Assembly (NCBI GenBank): GCA_035610365.1
Contig: CM069439.1
Location: 9,796,001 to 9,860,000 of the forward strand
Direction of reading: 5' to 3'
DNA length: 64,000 nucleotides
Source: Aquatica leii
Lineage: Eukaryota > Arthropoda > Insecta > Coleoptera > Lampyridae
Below are positions 49,101-59,056 of this stretch, one piece after another; within the stretch, counting starts at the first letter, position 1, and each line of letters starts with the position of its first letter. Below the pieces are notes generated by a model. The model made no database searches. It had not been told where the DNA came from and worked only from the letters and a program-made list of their open reading frames with translations. The position numbers and the translations under genes were made by a program.

Positions 49101-52100
49101 GAAGTGTTATCTTGGATCAGATCTGGCGCCCTTAAGCATACTTCCTGTGAACCTCCCCTACCTCCGACTGTGTGAGTTGGCCGTGCAAGGTTCGTAAGAC
49201 ATAAAGCTTGTAACATCCTCAAAGAAGACGTAGTTTGTTGCCAAAGCTGCAGAGGCAATTGGAGGGCCCTTATGAAGTCGTGCAAAAGTGGTCCACATCG
49301 ATCGTCTAGCCCCGTTTGCTGGCGATAACTCACATTACGCAAGTTCCGTTCCGAACCAGAGTAATAACTAGTAAAACCAGAAATCAAGTCGAAAGAATAG
49401 ACTTCGATAAGTTTATGAGCATATACGGAGGTTTTGGAAAAGCTAAGTTCGGAGTTACAACCGAGGAACAACAAGACCTGTTCTAAACACGAAAAGATTA
49501 CGCCATCGCACATTGTGTGAGCGAGGATTTGACATGTCCAGAAGGGTTGCAGTCGTATTTAAAAAGAAGTTTGGGTGATTAGATGAACTACGAAGCCAGC
49601 AACCGGCGGTCGCAAAAGTTTTCAAACTACGTGGTGACCGACGCTTCGTTTTCTATATGGTTACCAAGAAGTACTCACGTGCAATACCGTTATACGAAAA
49701 TCTGTGCCGAGCATTATGGAATCTCAAAAGAGAACTGGAGAACTGGACACAATATTAAGAACTTGGCAGTACCCAAGCTTGGTTGTGGCTTAGATCAATT
49801 GAATTGGAGGATAGTTCGAATCATGCTTTAGGTCGTCTTCCGAGGAACAGGCGTTCAAGTGTTAGTCTGCAGTTACCAGTCAAGGAAAATATCGGGTCTG
49901 GAAAAGTCCATTGACTGCTACTTTTATGGTCAAGGAAGTTTCCGGAATAGATAGAGCTGCCGCTAACGATACGACCCTTTCTACCGGCGTCGCATTCAGT
50001 TTTCTGTTTTGGGACAGAACAGTCTTAAGAAAGAGGCAGTGAAACGTTCGCGAAATGGTTGACGGCGTCTAGAACCTTCACGAAAGGATATCGAAAATTC
50101 TCAAAAGATAGCGGAAATGTATAAAAGCGGTCCAAACGCATCATTGGTCAGTGATTCGAAGTCGGCAGATTTAAGAAGATGTGTAAATAAATAAGTGATT
50201 AACGCGTGTGTTCGAGATAAATATAACGGAATATAAACGTACCTGCCTTTAATGTAAACAAGTATCAGTTTTAAGATAAATAAAAGTTATCCGCGGACAT
50301 ATTTTTCCAGTGATTGTAATATATAAATTAGTGTAAGTGTTTTTCTTAAATATCGTTAGATTTAATTAGTTCGTGTAGTTATAAACGTGTAAATATTTTG
50401 TGTATAAATAAATTAATTTTAAAATTCGTTACAATATAAATTACTTAAGTAAGTAAGTTGTTTTTCTTTAATGTCGTTTCTTTATTAGTTAGTTTAATTA
50501 AATTAGTTAAGTTCATAAAAATTATTTCTAAATTACGTATAAATAGCAAGTTTCAAATAAATTAATTTTAAAATCTGTTACAATATTTTAGAATTACAAT
50601 ATTAATTTAAAAAAAAGTTTGATGCGATTGAAATAATTATTATAAAACAACTTCAATCTACATAAAATAATAATCAGTTTTTTGTGTTATTGTACAAAAA
50701 TGATGACATGTGGTGCTATAAAATTGAGATTTATTAACTTCGTTTTATAAAAAAACGTTTAATATTACAGTACATTTTAAAGAAAGCGGTTAAATGAAAA
50801 AAACGATATCAAGAATGGAACGCCGAAGAAGACATTGCTAATTTTGCAAAAACATCGTGTCGTATCCAACCCGCAAAAAATAGTCGCCATATTGAAAGTA
50901 GAAAGAAAACAATATATGACCATATAAGCAATTTAATCAATCATGCATTTTCCAAATTTGAATACTAATTTTGCAGAGTACCTACGAATTAACGTTAACA
51001 AAATTAGTCATTTCAGGTTTTAAAATTTGAACCAGTTAGAAGATTTAACAGTCTCACGATCATGTAAAAAGCTAAAAATGGAAACTGGAAATTGATGTGT
51101 TCCGGATATAGTTCAACTGTGTTTGATACTTTTTACGACAATTGTCGAGTTTACATTGCTACAAGATACATTAAACTTTGATTTTTGTTCAGTAAATAAG
51201 ATTAGCTCAAACTAAACGATCTGTTAGTATAGTGTAATCCCATATGTTCTATCAGAGGCCAGTCGACGAATAATAGACCAACAAAACATAAGAGAATTGA
51301 CTCGGTCAGATATTTTAAATTACTATAGTACCTTTAAATATTTTAATTATCAATAATATTTTGTTAGCTATTTTAACCACGCTGTATAGCAATAAAGTTT
51401 TTGGTTGCTTAATAATTATTTTTAGATCGTATATTATTTGAAGTCTATGACATAATCTTGATGTTTAATCAAAAACATCCATTTCTAAACAAACTGTTGT
51501 GGGCTTAAAGTTCAAGAGAAAAATTTGCCATTGCTTTGAGCACTAATGAAACACATGCAAATACAATTAAGATTTTTTTTATCAACATCCCGGTTACAAG
51601 TTTTCGTCACATCTGTGAAAAACATTGATTTAATAAAGTTGATGATAAGTAGTTAATCTTTTTGTTTTTTAAATTGAATATTTCCGGTTGCAATAATGCA
51701 ACTTTGACTCGGACTTTTTGACTTACTTGATAATAGCAAAGATGTAAATATTCATACGGTTTCCGTTCATCATAAATTCGTTCAGTTTGAGGCCTTAAAT
51801 TTGGACTTGTTGCGAGTTCGGGGTGAGCTTTTCTGCATTTTATTAGACACAACGTATTTCGAATCGTTTTTTCATAGTAGTACATGTTATCTATATCAAC
51901 CGGATATAGTGGATCTACCGATTCGACGTCTTCTTTGCATTTTAGTCTGCAATTTTGCAAAGCTTTTGTGTAGGAGTTATATTTTTTTACTCCTTCTTCT
52001 AATTTATTAATGCAATCGTCAAAGTTATTTTCTAAATAAGATTGAACGCCATGTTGATATAACATTAAACATTGTTCACTTTGCTCTTCGTGTTCTTTTG

Positions 52101-52161
52101 CTAACGCGTGTTGAAGCGTTATAATTAGTGTTAAACACGCAATACCCGTACAAAACCGCAT
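40179..52161 (-). CDS. Prolyl 3-hydroxylase (leprecan family)
   Basis: An ER 2-oxoglutarate/Fe(II) dioxygenase that hydroxylates collagen prolines at C3. Nine exons join in phase: 51727-52161, 42557-42700, 42329-42509, 42153-42278, 41969-42105, 41789-41908, 40761-41151, 40412-40602 and 40179-40364, giving 1911 nt or 636 aa. The start ATG at 52161 opens a signal peptide (MRFCTGIACLTLIITLQHAL). The N-terminal half is the Cys-rich TPR-like leprecan/CRTAP region (LYQHGVQSYLENNFDDCI, then YIHGVDAYDKKDWKAVENN, then LNCKTKC). The catalytic domain has H524 and D526 (SIHADNC), H596 (ENLHGVKAV) and R606 (TRCAIAIWF), all the iron and co-substrate ligands. No KDEL-like ER retention signal is present at the end (HQFMN), unlike vertebrate P3H1. 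Intron 1 (42701-51726, 9.0 kb) holds an antisense Gypsy element; the other introns are about 50-400 nt. Confidence 0.94.
42981..43090 (+). repeat. LTR-like segment repeated at 50434-50547
   Basis: The sequence TTGTTTTTCTTTAATG through TTACGTATAAATAG immediately before the 5' LTR of Gypsy copy B recurs, about 85% identical by eye, just after its 3' LTR at about 50434-50547. It may be part of a longer LTR, or a remnant of an earlier related insertion. Confidence 0.65.
43091..43280 (+). repeat. 5' LTR of Gypsy copy B (short form)
   Basis: Begins TGAAACCTTCAGC, ends AAAATTCGTTACA, and contains a TATATAAAA promoter-like box at about 43188. It is only 190 bp, against about 394 bp for the 3' LTR (50040-50433) with the same ends, so it appears internally deleted. 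Confidence 0.7.
43423..44270 (+). pseudogene. Gypsy copy B: gag with N-terminal coiled-coil
   Basis: Pieces of Gag in order: a repetitive Lys/Glu/Gln coiled-coil (43469-43687, HSQKMEENSRKIEEKMFEQY) with continuing coil (43700-43800), the capsid-like block VPPNFDSKVPWSTYYKQFRV (to 43930), then SLRGKALGFLQTVPDHL, MRYEDAHLQQVYQAQ and LRDNETQQTLRFA in other frames. This part is missing from copy A, so it is the only view of the family's N-terminus in the window. The zinc knuckle seems lost between about 44260 and 44300. Confidence 0.8.
44441..45216. mobile_element. 776-bp TIR element inserted in Gypsy copy B protease
   Basis: Ends are inverted repeats of about 26 bp: CCCTGTTCTAAATGACC on the left and CCCTCTTGTAAATGACC inverted on the right, continuing with AGAAAA. 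The protease sequence is continuous across it when compared with copy A; the flanks share only CT, so the target duplication is 2 bp or ambiguous. Inside are many degenerate CCTATAGAA motifs and no domain I recognise. Confidence 0.82.
45217..45780 (+). pseudogene. Gypsy copy B: protease C-terminal part and linker
   Basis: Resumes after the inserted element with the strand following the protease active site (THGQVNVTIGFGN, then VADITEEVI), then has a deletion of the flap/helix region relative to copy A (jump near 45308-45335). It then continues with GRTLVRVKNTMPVRFLNIN and the linker to RT. The catalytic box LVHTGATKTIIRPN lies before the insertion at about 44332-44373, with Asp changed to His. 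Confidence 0.82.
45700..46740 (+). pseudogene. Gypsy copy B: reverse transcriptase
   Basis: Recognisable RT blocks in several frames: [15 protein letters not shown] (45771 on), [20 protein letters not shown] (46012 on), FLGLCSYYRLFVPGFA and the RNase H start [18 protein letters not shown]. The segment that encodes the catalytic YLDDVIV box in copy A is deleted here (TCLV is joined directly to GRSFEEHL near 46097), so the active site itself is gone. Confidence 0.88.
46700..47814 (+). pseudogene. Gypsy copy B: RNase H end and integrase
   Basis: HRNADALSRTPC marks the RNase H end. The HHCC region is decayed (DTSGGRFGIKKPLGK). The DDE core is partly present (AMDYFTKWPKAYAIPNQ, then LELHSDQDRN), and the Glu-bearing region follows in another frame near 47630. 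The frame reaches GGFQPGDMVWLYNP and is then cut by the solo LTR at 47815. The Trp codon here is the TGG that is TGA in copy A. Confidence 0.88.
47815..49215. mobile_element. 1401-bp solo LTR inserted in Gypsy copy B
   Basis: Starts TGTTACGTGCGAAATTT and ends AAAGCTTGTAACA, with TG..CA and TGTTAC/GTAACA inverted ends. It is flanked by an exact 4-bp duplication TCCT (47811-47814 and 49216-49219). It interrupts the codons that join integrase to the macrodomain region; copy A is continuous there. No coding sequence was recognised. It represents a different LTR retrotransposon family removed by LTR recombination. Confidence 0.9.
49216..50039 (+). pseudogene. Gypsy copy B: macrodomain and CCCH region
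   Basis: The same extra C-terminal region as copy A, in broken frames: VVHIDRLAPFAGDN (integrase tail), FGVTTEEQQDLF, AHCVSEDL, VTKKYSRA (in another frame near 49660), then NLAVPKLGCGLDQLNWRIVR (49762-49821). The CCCH part (about 49914-49971) is decayed: DCYFYGQGS is kept but the second Cys is Phe and the final His is Tyr. The catalytic Lys and Asp positions of the TARG1 type are both still readable. Its presence in a diverged copy shows the domain belongs to the family and is not a chance fusion. Confidence 0.88.
50040..50433 (+). repeat. 3' LTR of Gypsy copy B
   Basis: Starts TGAAACGTTCGCG directly after the polypurine tract and ends AAAATTCGTTACA. About 394 bp. A further LTR-like stretch, 50434-50582, ends AAAATCTGTTACA, so the true end might be 50582. 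Confidence 0.7.
50583..51726. other. Remainder of prolyl 3-hydroxylase intron 1
   Basis: About 1.1 kb of AT-rich intron between the Gypsy element and exon 1. No separate feature was identified. Confidence 0.5.
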
Positions 52162-54302
52162 GTTCACTGACCTACTAGCTTAAGTTGAGTCAAACTGGTA
52201 GATTAATGGGAGGGATTACTTAACTAAACTTTGTAATGTCAATTTATAGAGTTCCTACTGCTGGTGCTGGTAGTGGTAGATTACCAACAATGCGTAAATT
52301 CCATTGAGTTCGTTGCTTTTGCCTCAAGTAAATTAATAAAATTTGCCAAAATTACTGAATTTTTTTAATTAAAGCTATAAGTTTTCTACTTAAAGTTTAT
52401 GTTTTTTAAATGACATAATTATTATAGTTAGCGTTAACATTATAATAAAGTCAGGCCCGCACCTAACACTTTTGGCGCTCTCGTGCAAATTCGAAATAAC
52501 GCCCCAAATTTGTATTATTTATTTTCATTTTTATATTTTACAAGTACAAGCCTTAAGCCATACAAGTATTTTTTTTACAACTCAAAATTTTTCTATTTTA
52601 GTTTCAATGTAATATATGATACAAAAGCACAAGAAATAAAAAAAAAATTTAGGACATTAAAAATACTCGTTTATATATCACAGGACGAAACTGATCGACA
52701 AATAAAAACAAAAAAATATATTATTTTAATAATGCAACATGTCACCTATTAAAGGTTAATATATCCAGGTATTAGGTATTGTTATTAAAATTTTAGCTAA
52801 GTGAATTGAGCTTTCCGTGCTTTAATTTTTCCAAATTGTTTAATTAAATCTTAGGTGTCTAATTCTTTTAGCTGGTTCGTTTCTATTGAACTGATAGTAA
52901 GATTACTTAGTCGGTTTTGCCCCATTGTCGATGTTAAATAATTTTTTATTATTTTGAGTTTTGAAAAAGATCGTTCTGCAGTAGCAACAAAAACCGGCAT
53001 TGTTAATAAAATACGAGGTATTATGCTCGTATTAGGAAAAGAATCTACTACTAAGTTGTTAATTGTTATATATTTTAAGTTTACTCTGGAGACGTAATAA
53101 CTTTTTCATCAAAATTTTGTAAATATTGCAATTCTTTAACAAGTTCCACGGCAGTTATGTCTCGTTTATTGCAAGTTTTCTCGTTTAATAAATTTTCAAC
53201 TTTTTGACATAATTCTAATTTTTCGTTTTCAGAATGATTTTTAAATTTATCAATATTCCATAAAAACGCGAAATTATTAGAGTAAGAAGAAAGTAATTGG
53301 AATCTCTCATCTACTGATGTTATGATTACATCTAGAGCATTAAAAAAACAATAAACTTTGAACTTTAAATTTTCGTCGTGGATCGGTTCATCGTCACATT
53401 GATAATCAAAATGTTTTTTTTATTTTTCGCGGTCTTACACTTCTTTGTTTTTAAATTTAGGTTCTATGTCTAAGCTGGATGCTATTTCTTTAGCATCAAT
53501 CAATAGATCATTAAAACCTTTATCGGAGCGATAAGCTTTCATAACATTGTTCAAATTATTTAAATGATTACAACACTGAGCAACATCAAAATTCGGTTTT
53601 TGAATAATTTTACTAACAATTTTATTACTTAAAATATTATACCAGAATATAAGAATGTAAATGAACTCAAAATTTTTCAATTTTTTGGCCAACAATGCAG
53701 CCATATTTTCTACGTTATTACGTTATTATTTACGTTTCCTTCGCTTATTTCAAACAGAGCATCAGAAACCTCCCAAAGTAGTTACCTTAAAGGAGTGATT
53801 GCATCTATTCTACTAGACCAGCGATGGGTAAACTTTTACTTACGCGGGCCAATATTTACAAACATGATCCATGGAGGGCCAGGTTTTTAATTTTTGACTA
53901 TATATTTCTATTTATACAAAATTGAATAACATGAACTATAGATATTCAAGTAAGGTACTGGTACTTTATAAAATAAGAAGTAAGGACATAACATAACTAC
54001 ATAACAACATAACATAGATATTTATTGCAGGTAGTCTATAAAATTATTTATTCACACGCAGTTAGTAACGTACAGTTTCCCGAACCTCTTAAAGGTTGGT
54101 AAGTGAGCGGTTTCCATGGTTAAAAAAAACGAGTATGTAATGAAACCTCGCGGTCAGTAATGTACACTTTCCGAACGTGTAATTCGTGTGTGTTATGTTT
54201 TAACTAATTTGATAAAATGACAATCATAAATTAAATACGTATATGTCAATTGTAAAGTGTGCCTACTACGTTTTAATTTTTTACCGAAATAAACGATAAT
54301 AT

Positions 54303-56847
54303 TGTTACGTATTTATTTTTAAAAACTAATTTATTTATTACGACTAAAACTACGTTTACTTATTATAGAAATATGTATACTTTTAAATTAACCGAACTAA
54401 TTAAATCTAATAATAAAAACACTTACACTATAATTTATGTATAACCGTTGTATAACACTTAAGATAAGATAAGATAACGTCCTCGGATTTGTTTACACTA
54501 TAAGTCACGTTCACTCGATTCGGTGTACACTGTTATTTATTATTAAAACGTCGCGCGTGCTAATCACTTATTTATCTTCACCTTAATAATCTTCTTAATA
54601 CTGCATGCATTCACATTCCAGCAATAACTGACCTACGATCTGTCTCGTGTCTATATATAGACATACGGAAATCCTTCTCGATCGTTCTTCACTTTTCGCT
54701 ATAACTTCTAGAAAATAGATAACAGCCTTCTAGAAGGTTTGTTACATGCCAAATTTAAAACAATGTCACTGCCTGAAATGAGGTAACATAAACGATGTTG
54801 TGCCACTAGCTCAATGGAGAAGGGTGGGTTGTAATTTAAAATTCCGTGATAAAATTGGAAACGAGATCGACATAAAATCGAACTAAAACGGTAAAATAGT
54901 CAAAAATCGGTAAGGGCGCCAATCAAGGTCATGATGAGGGTAGCTTCCGAACCCCTGATTATCCGAAAGCTCATCTGGTTGGTTACAACCCCGGAACTTA
55001 CCTTGAGTTGTAACTATTCTGAAATACACTTAAAAACAACAGTACGTATGCGGCAGCTAAATGAATAAAAGCTCTTTACATTTAACAATTTAACATTTAT
55101 TGATTAAATATTTAAAAAAAAAATAATAAAGAAAATTAAACAAATTTGAATAAAAGAAATGAAATAATCTTAAGCAAAACAAACAAAAATGAACAATCTA
55201 AACACTAAAATTTTAAAATATATAAACAGAAAACACCACTATAAAAGCGTTAACTCTACTTTCTTTCAAATAAAATATATCACAACTAAATTTCAAGGCC
55301 TTGACCGCATAAATAACAAACAATTCGATTAAACTAAAAATACAAGTTATAAAATATATGTCCGAACTTGTTTCGAACTAAACGTACAAACAAATTATAC
55401 TTTTACAAATCGTTACATTATCTTTTATATTCGGGAATACGATTTACTTTTAAATTCGCACAAAACAAAATTAATTTATTTTAACTTCGCGCACACCTTT
55501 AAGTGTTACTTGAAATAAACAAATTTAACGTTAGTCGTAATTCAATCGGCTCAAATTCAAAGCTTTTACTACATTTCAATCGCGGGTCACTACACGATAA
55601 TAACCAAAATCGATAAATACCTTTACTTAATTGTAGAAACTAGGTGAACTGCGGATCACAGTGGTTTTCGGAAGCTATGACCTTAGATTGACTTCGGCTG
55701 CTCCAGGAGTACCGTAGTTGGAAACGGCCTCGATGGAATCCCCAAACAATAGAACACCAACGGAAGATTCATTATTGATCCGCCCCCAAGGCGAAAGATA
55801 TGAGATTGCGAAACAAACTCACGCACAAATTCACGTAACGATACATGCTAAACTAATTCGGACAACAGTGATCTCAATGAACCGTAATTACGAAAAGGAA
55901 AGTTTTGTTTTCCACTTAAAGAATCACTGAACCATTTTCATTTACTTCCGCGGTAACTGCAAGAAAAGGTGAATTATCACCCGCGATAACTACATTCTGA
56001 CGACTGTCAACCAACTAACTTCGGACTCTCTTCATTTACCAAAATCACATCTATATATCAACTTTTTTCGACTACCCTTTCCACAAAGGCTGTGTTCGAA
56101 ACTTCAAGAACCAAAATACTCTCATTAAGAAGTGCGATAAAGAGGTAATCAGTCCCCATTACGTCATATTTATAGCATTTGGACACGGCATTTCGCTTAT
56201 ACGTGAAAATGTCAAATTGACAAAATATTATATTACAAGAATTTAAACTGCCTAATAAATTAAGATAATGACTTAATTTTTCCACGTAATCTAAACGATT
56301 GACACAAAGAATTCAAAGTACGACTGTACTGAGAATGCACTTGAACAAAGAACTTTTGAACCAACTTAAAATAAACAAACGGCGAAAATATATTTAATTA
56401 CGATTATATCTCAGAAGGGAAACATAAATTACAACTGGAATTCTCAACAAACCAAGTGAAATACTCAATAAACAAAATCGCGAAATCAGATGGTTCACGG
56501 CGTAACAAAATACAAAACTTTATCAACAATTTAAATTGTAACTTTGAAATTAAAATCGTAAACTAACTTATTAAACTCAATCTAAAATCCTATTAAAACA
56601 AATTCAAAATACATTAAATGAAAATCGTCAATCGAAATACTGTGTCCATTAATAAAAATTACTCAAACCACCAATCGTTTTTAAACGATGGTTACGCCGA
56701 GCTAACAAATCGAGAGGAAAAAAAAAGAAAACGCAAATTCAGCCAGCTGAATCTATTTATGGGGTCTGTCATAAAAAGAAAACTGCTGCAAATCCCAAAC
56801 GCAGGTCACAGGTTCTTGCGTTTGCAAGTAATTTCTTGAACGTTTCA
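54303..56847 (-). mobile_element. Solo LTR of the macrodomain Gypsy family, interrupted
   Basis: Runs from TGTTACGTATTT to GAACGTTTCA with a 4-bp duplication ATAT on both sides (54299-54302, 56848-56851). Without the inner insertion it is about 470 bp and aligns along its length with the LTR at 2231-2680. A second LTR-like element (54740-56810) sits inside. Confidence 0.92.
54740..56810. mobile_element. 2071-bp LTR-like element nested in the solo LTR
   Basis: Starts TGTTACATGCC, ends GCAGGTCACA (TG..CA) and is flanked by the exact 4-bp duplication GGTT (54736-54739 and 56811-56814). No gag/pol similarity was seen. The length suggests a long solo LTR, or a short non-coding LTR element. No long internal direct repeat was obvious. 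Confidence 0.85.
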
Positions 56848-57129
56848 ATATTTTGGAAGTAGGTTTTCATTCATTTTTTATTAGTTTTATGTTATTTATT
56901 TTATTTAATGGCTGATTGTGAATAAAATTGTATACAAACCTTGGCAAAAGTGTTCCATTTGTCTCGAGGACTAGTTCACCTCGAGGCTATGCCTCTCGGT
57001 AAACTATAGTTCTCTCGACAGAAATGGAATATTTTCCGCCTCGGTATGTAATCTACTATTAAGTTTGCTGCGACGTTCCAGCTATGGCGGCGATAGCCCT
57101 TGTGGAAACATGTGACATATGATACTGTT

Positions 57130-57268
57130 TTTGTTTCTCCATAACCTCGTCAAACTTTTAGCAATGAAAGAAGATGATCATCAGTCAGTCTGTTTGGAAG
57201 ACAATTTTTTCTAATTTTCATAATAGAAAATGTTTGTTCGTACAAATCAGATGTGGCGAACATAGCTA
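57130..57268 (-). pseudogene. hAT C-terminal transposase remnant
   Basis: Minus-strand reading MFATSDLYEQTFSIMK followed by NRLTDDHLLSLLK, the C-terminal dimerisation motif of ZBED/GTF2IRD2-like hAT transposases. It lies about 300 bp from one end of the element; the rest of the transposase is deleted. Confidence 0.75.
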
Positions 57269-57836
57269 TTATTTTTTGGCGTGAATGACTATATTAGAAT
57301 ATTGCGACTGAAGTAAAAGTAAAAACCAAGTTCCGACCGGTTGGGGATGCGGTCTGCGTTGTGTGTAGGCGACTTTAACAGACAACGCAACCGGGTTTGC
57401 CTCTCCCAGCATTCTCGCCATTGTTACGCAAATGCAAGCGCGAGACTGCACTTTTGTTTTCTGATTTATTTCATGTTATTATCCACTTCTGAGCCCATGT
57501 CGCGGGCCGGATTGCAACCATTCGTGGGCCGGAGATGCCCCGCGAGCCGTAGTTTGCCCATCCCTGTACTAGACCATCGAGTATCCGACCCTGACCCCGC
57601 AAATCGTTGATTTTTAAGCCTTCTTTCTCTAACGCCGACAAAAGAAATTTTGTCAAGCCTTCACCCGACACATCATCTATAGGAGAAAATAATAAAAAAT
57701 GTTCTTCTATACTATTTCCCGTGCTCTTTACGTTAACAAATCTTATACAAACTGAAATTTGTTCTTGGTGACTTTCAACATAACCCGGATCTCGAAAGCT
57801 CTAAAAGGGCCCGGATGCAATCCCAGAGAAAACCTA

Positions 57837-59054
57837 CACTGCCTCAAAAAAGTTTTTGAACACTTTTAAGCGCGACCTGCAAGGTAGGCAACAAAACTTA
57901 CGTTATAACAGAACGGCCAGTTAAATTTGACAACATTGGCATTATAAACATTATTTGCAGCGATATTACGAGTTTACTAACCATTCTTCATAAGCATTGC
58001 CTCAAGCGTTCAAAGAAAGTGTTTCTTACCTAAAAATATGTATCTAAATAGTAAAAAGTAGTAATTTCTTCTTCGCCGAGTTTTTTATTTATTTATGTTC
58101 TTTGATTAAGTAATTAAAAAAATCGAATTATTTATAATAAAATAAGTTAAATCTATAGCTCGAATAATGATAAACTTTGATGGCCTTTATTTTAAAGAAT
58201 AATTCACTGACCGTAAAATTTCGATTACAATATTTATCTTTATCAGTAATTTCCCGGATTCCATAGTAGTTCTTCAAATGAATTCCATCTATCGTTAGTA
58301 CTACCTAGATTATTTCATCTATTATTTTCTTCGTATTCTTTCTTAACTCGATGGTCCCTGGATGAACCGGTAATGAATTTAATTTAACAGGTTCGAAGAA
58401 AGATGATCATATAATAGTTTAGTGTTCAAGAAAACAAAAAAAAAGTTTGAAAACATTTTTTTATAATATGTATATTATAAATATGCAAATTTAAAAAAAG
58501 TAATGTAAACAAAGCACGAAAAATGCAAACTACGAACAAATGTTGAGAATTTGTAATGGAATTTAAGATTGCAATTGTTCAACCACTAATTACGTTCTAA
58601 TGATGATAATACTTCCTTTACAAAAAAAATCGGAATGTTCACTTTAATTTAATCCGGATATATTAAAAATTTTAAGCTAATTAAAACAGCAGTTTCATAT
58701 TTGGGCATGCAGTTTAAATTTATTATATCTATTAATGAAACTTATTTAATAATGAATAACAATTAATTTTTTTTTAAATTAAGGGCTATAGCATTCATTT
58801 AAAACTTAAGCAGGGAACACATTTTTTAATTTTAGGGTTCAATTTGGATACATATTCGCAGGTAAGAAACATGTTCTTCCAACGTTTGAGGCGATGCTTA
58901 TAAAGAATAGTTAATAACCTTGTAATATCGTTGCAAGTAATGTCTACAATGCCAATGTTGCCAAATTTAACTAGCCGTTCTGTTATAACGTAAGTTTGGT
59001 TGCCTATCTTGCAGGTCGCGCTTAAAAGTGCCCAAAAACTTTTTTGAGTCAGTG
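57837..59054. mobile_element. 1218-bp element with ~200-bp terminal inverted repeats, TA duplication
   Basis: 57837-58035 and 58858-59054 are inverted copies, about 85-90% identical by eye (outer ends CACTGCCTCAAAAAAG and CACTGACTCAAAAAAG), flanked by TA at 57835-57836 and 59055-59056. The roughly 820-bp middle is AT-rich with no coding domain. TA duplication and long TIRs place it with Tc1/mariner-type non-autonomous elements. The 88-codon frame at 58795-59061 lies in the TIR and is not a gene. Confidence 0.9.
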
Positions 59055-59056
59055 TA

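Larger units (their letters stand above)
43091..50582 (+). mobile_element. Gypsy-type LTR retrotransposon, copy B, intronic and degenerate
   Basis: Same family as copy A (near-identical protein blocks in protease, RT, integrase, macrodomain and CCCH region) but with a more complete 5' part and diverged LTRs. Order: 5' LTR 43091-43280, gag with coiled-coil 43423-44270, protease from about 44290 (split by a 776-bp element), RT 45700-46740, RNase H/integrase 46740-47814, 1401-bp solo LTR insertion, macrodomain/CCCH 49216-50039, polypurine tract 50027-50039 (AAGAAAGAGGCAG) and 3' LTR from 50040. It lies in intron 1 of the prolyl 3-hydroxylase gene on the opposite strand. Many stops and frameshifts are present. 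Confidence 0.92.
53819..57566 (-). mobile_element. Second hAT-type element (ZBED/GTF2IRD2-like ends) inside hAT copy B
   Basis: 3748 bp with inverted ends CAGCGATGGGTAAACT and (inverted right) CAGGGATGGGCAAACT, flanked by the exact 8-bp duplication TACTAGAC (53811-53818 and 57567-57574), a hallmark of hAT. A minus-strand relic near 57130-57268 carries a hAT C-terminal signature (MFATSDLYEQTFSIMK, then NRLTDDHL) typical of ZBED/GTF2IRD2-type transposases. The N-terminal transposase is absent, so this is a deletion derivative further filled by LTR insertions. Confidence 0.93.
52452..57777 (-). mobile_element. ZMYM1-type hAT transposon, copy B, deleted and nested
   Basis: The terminus CAGGCCCGCACCTAACAC matches copy A (27630). 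52452-53818 parallels 27630-30090 of copy A with many small differences, and 57575-57777 parallels about 30085-30097 joined to 32100-32280. The internal segment of copy A between those is deleted here. A second hAT (53819-57566) splits it. The far end is missing: similarity stops at about 57777. Transposase pieces such as 53435-53704 are decayed. Confidence 0.88.

Noticed and set aside
54303-54750. Simple solo LTR ending at TTTGTTACA near 54746
   Set aside because: The true other end is at 56847: the flanking ATAT duplication and the LTR of copy A show the LTR is interrupted by a nested element.
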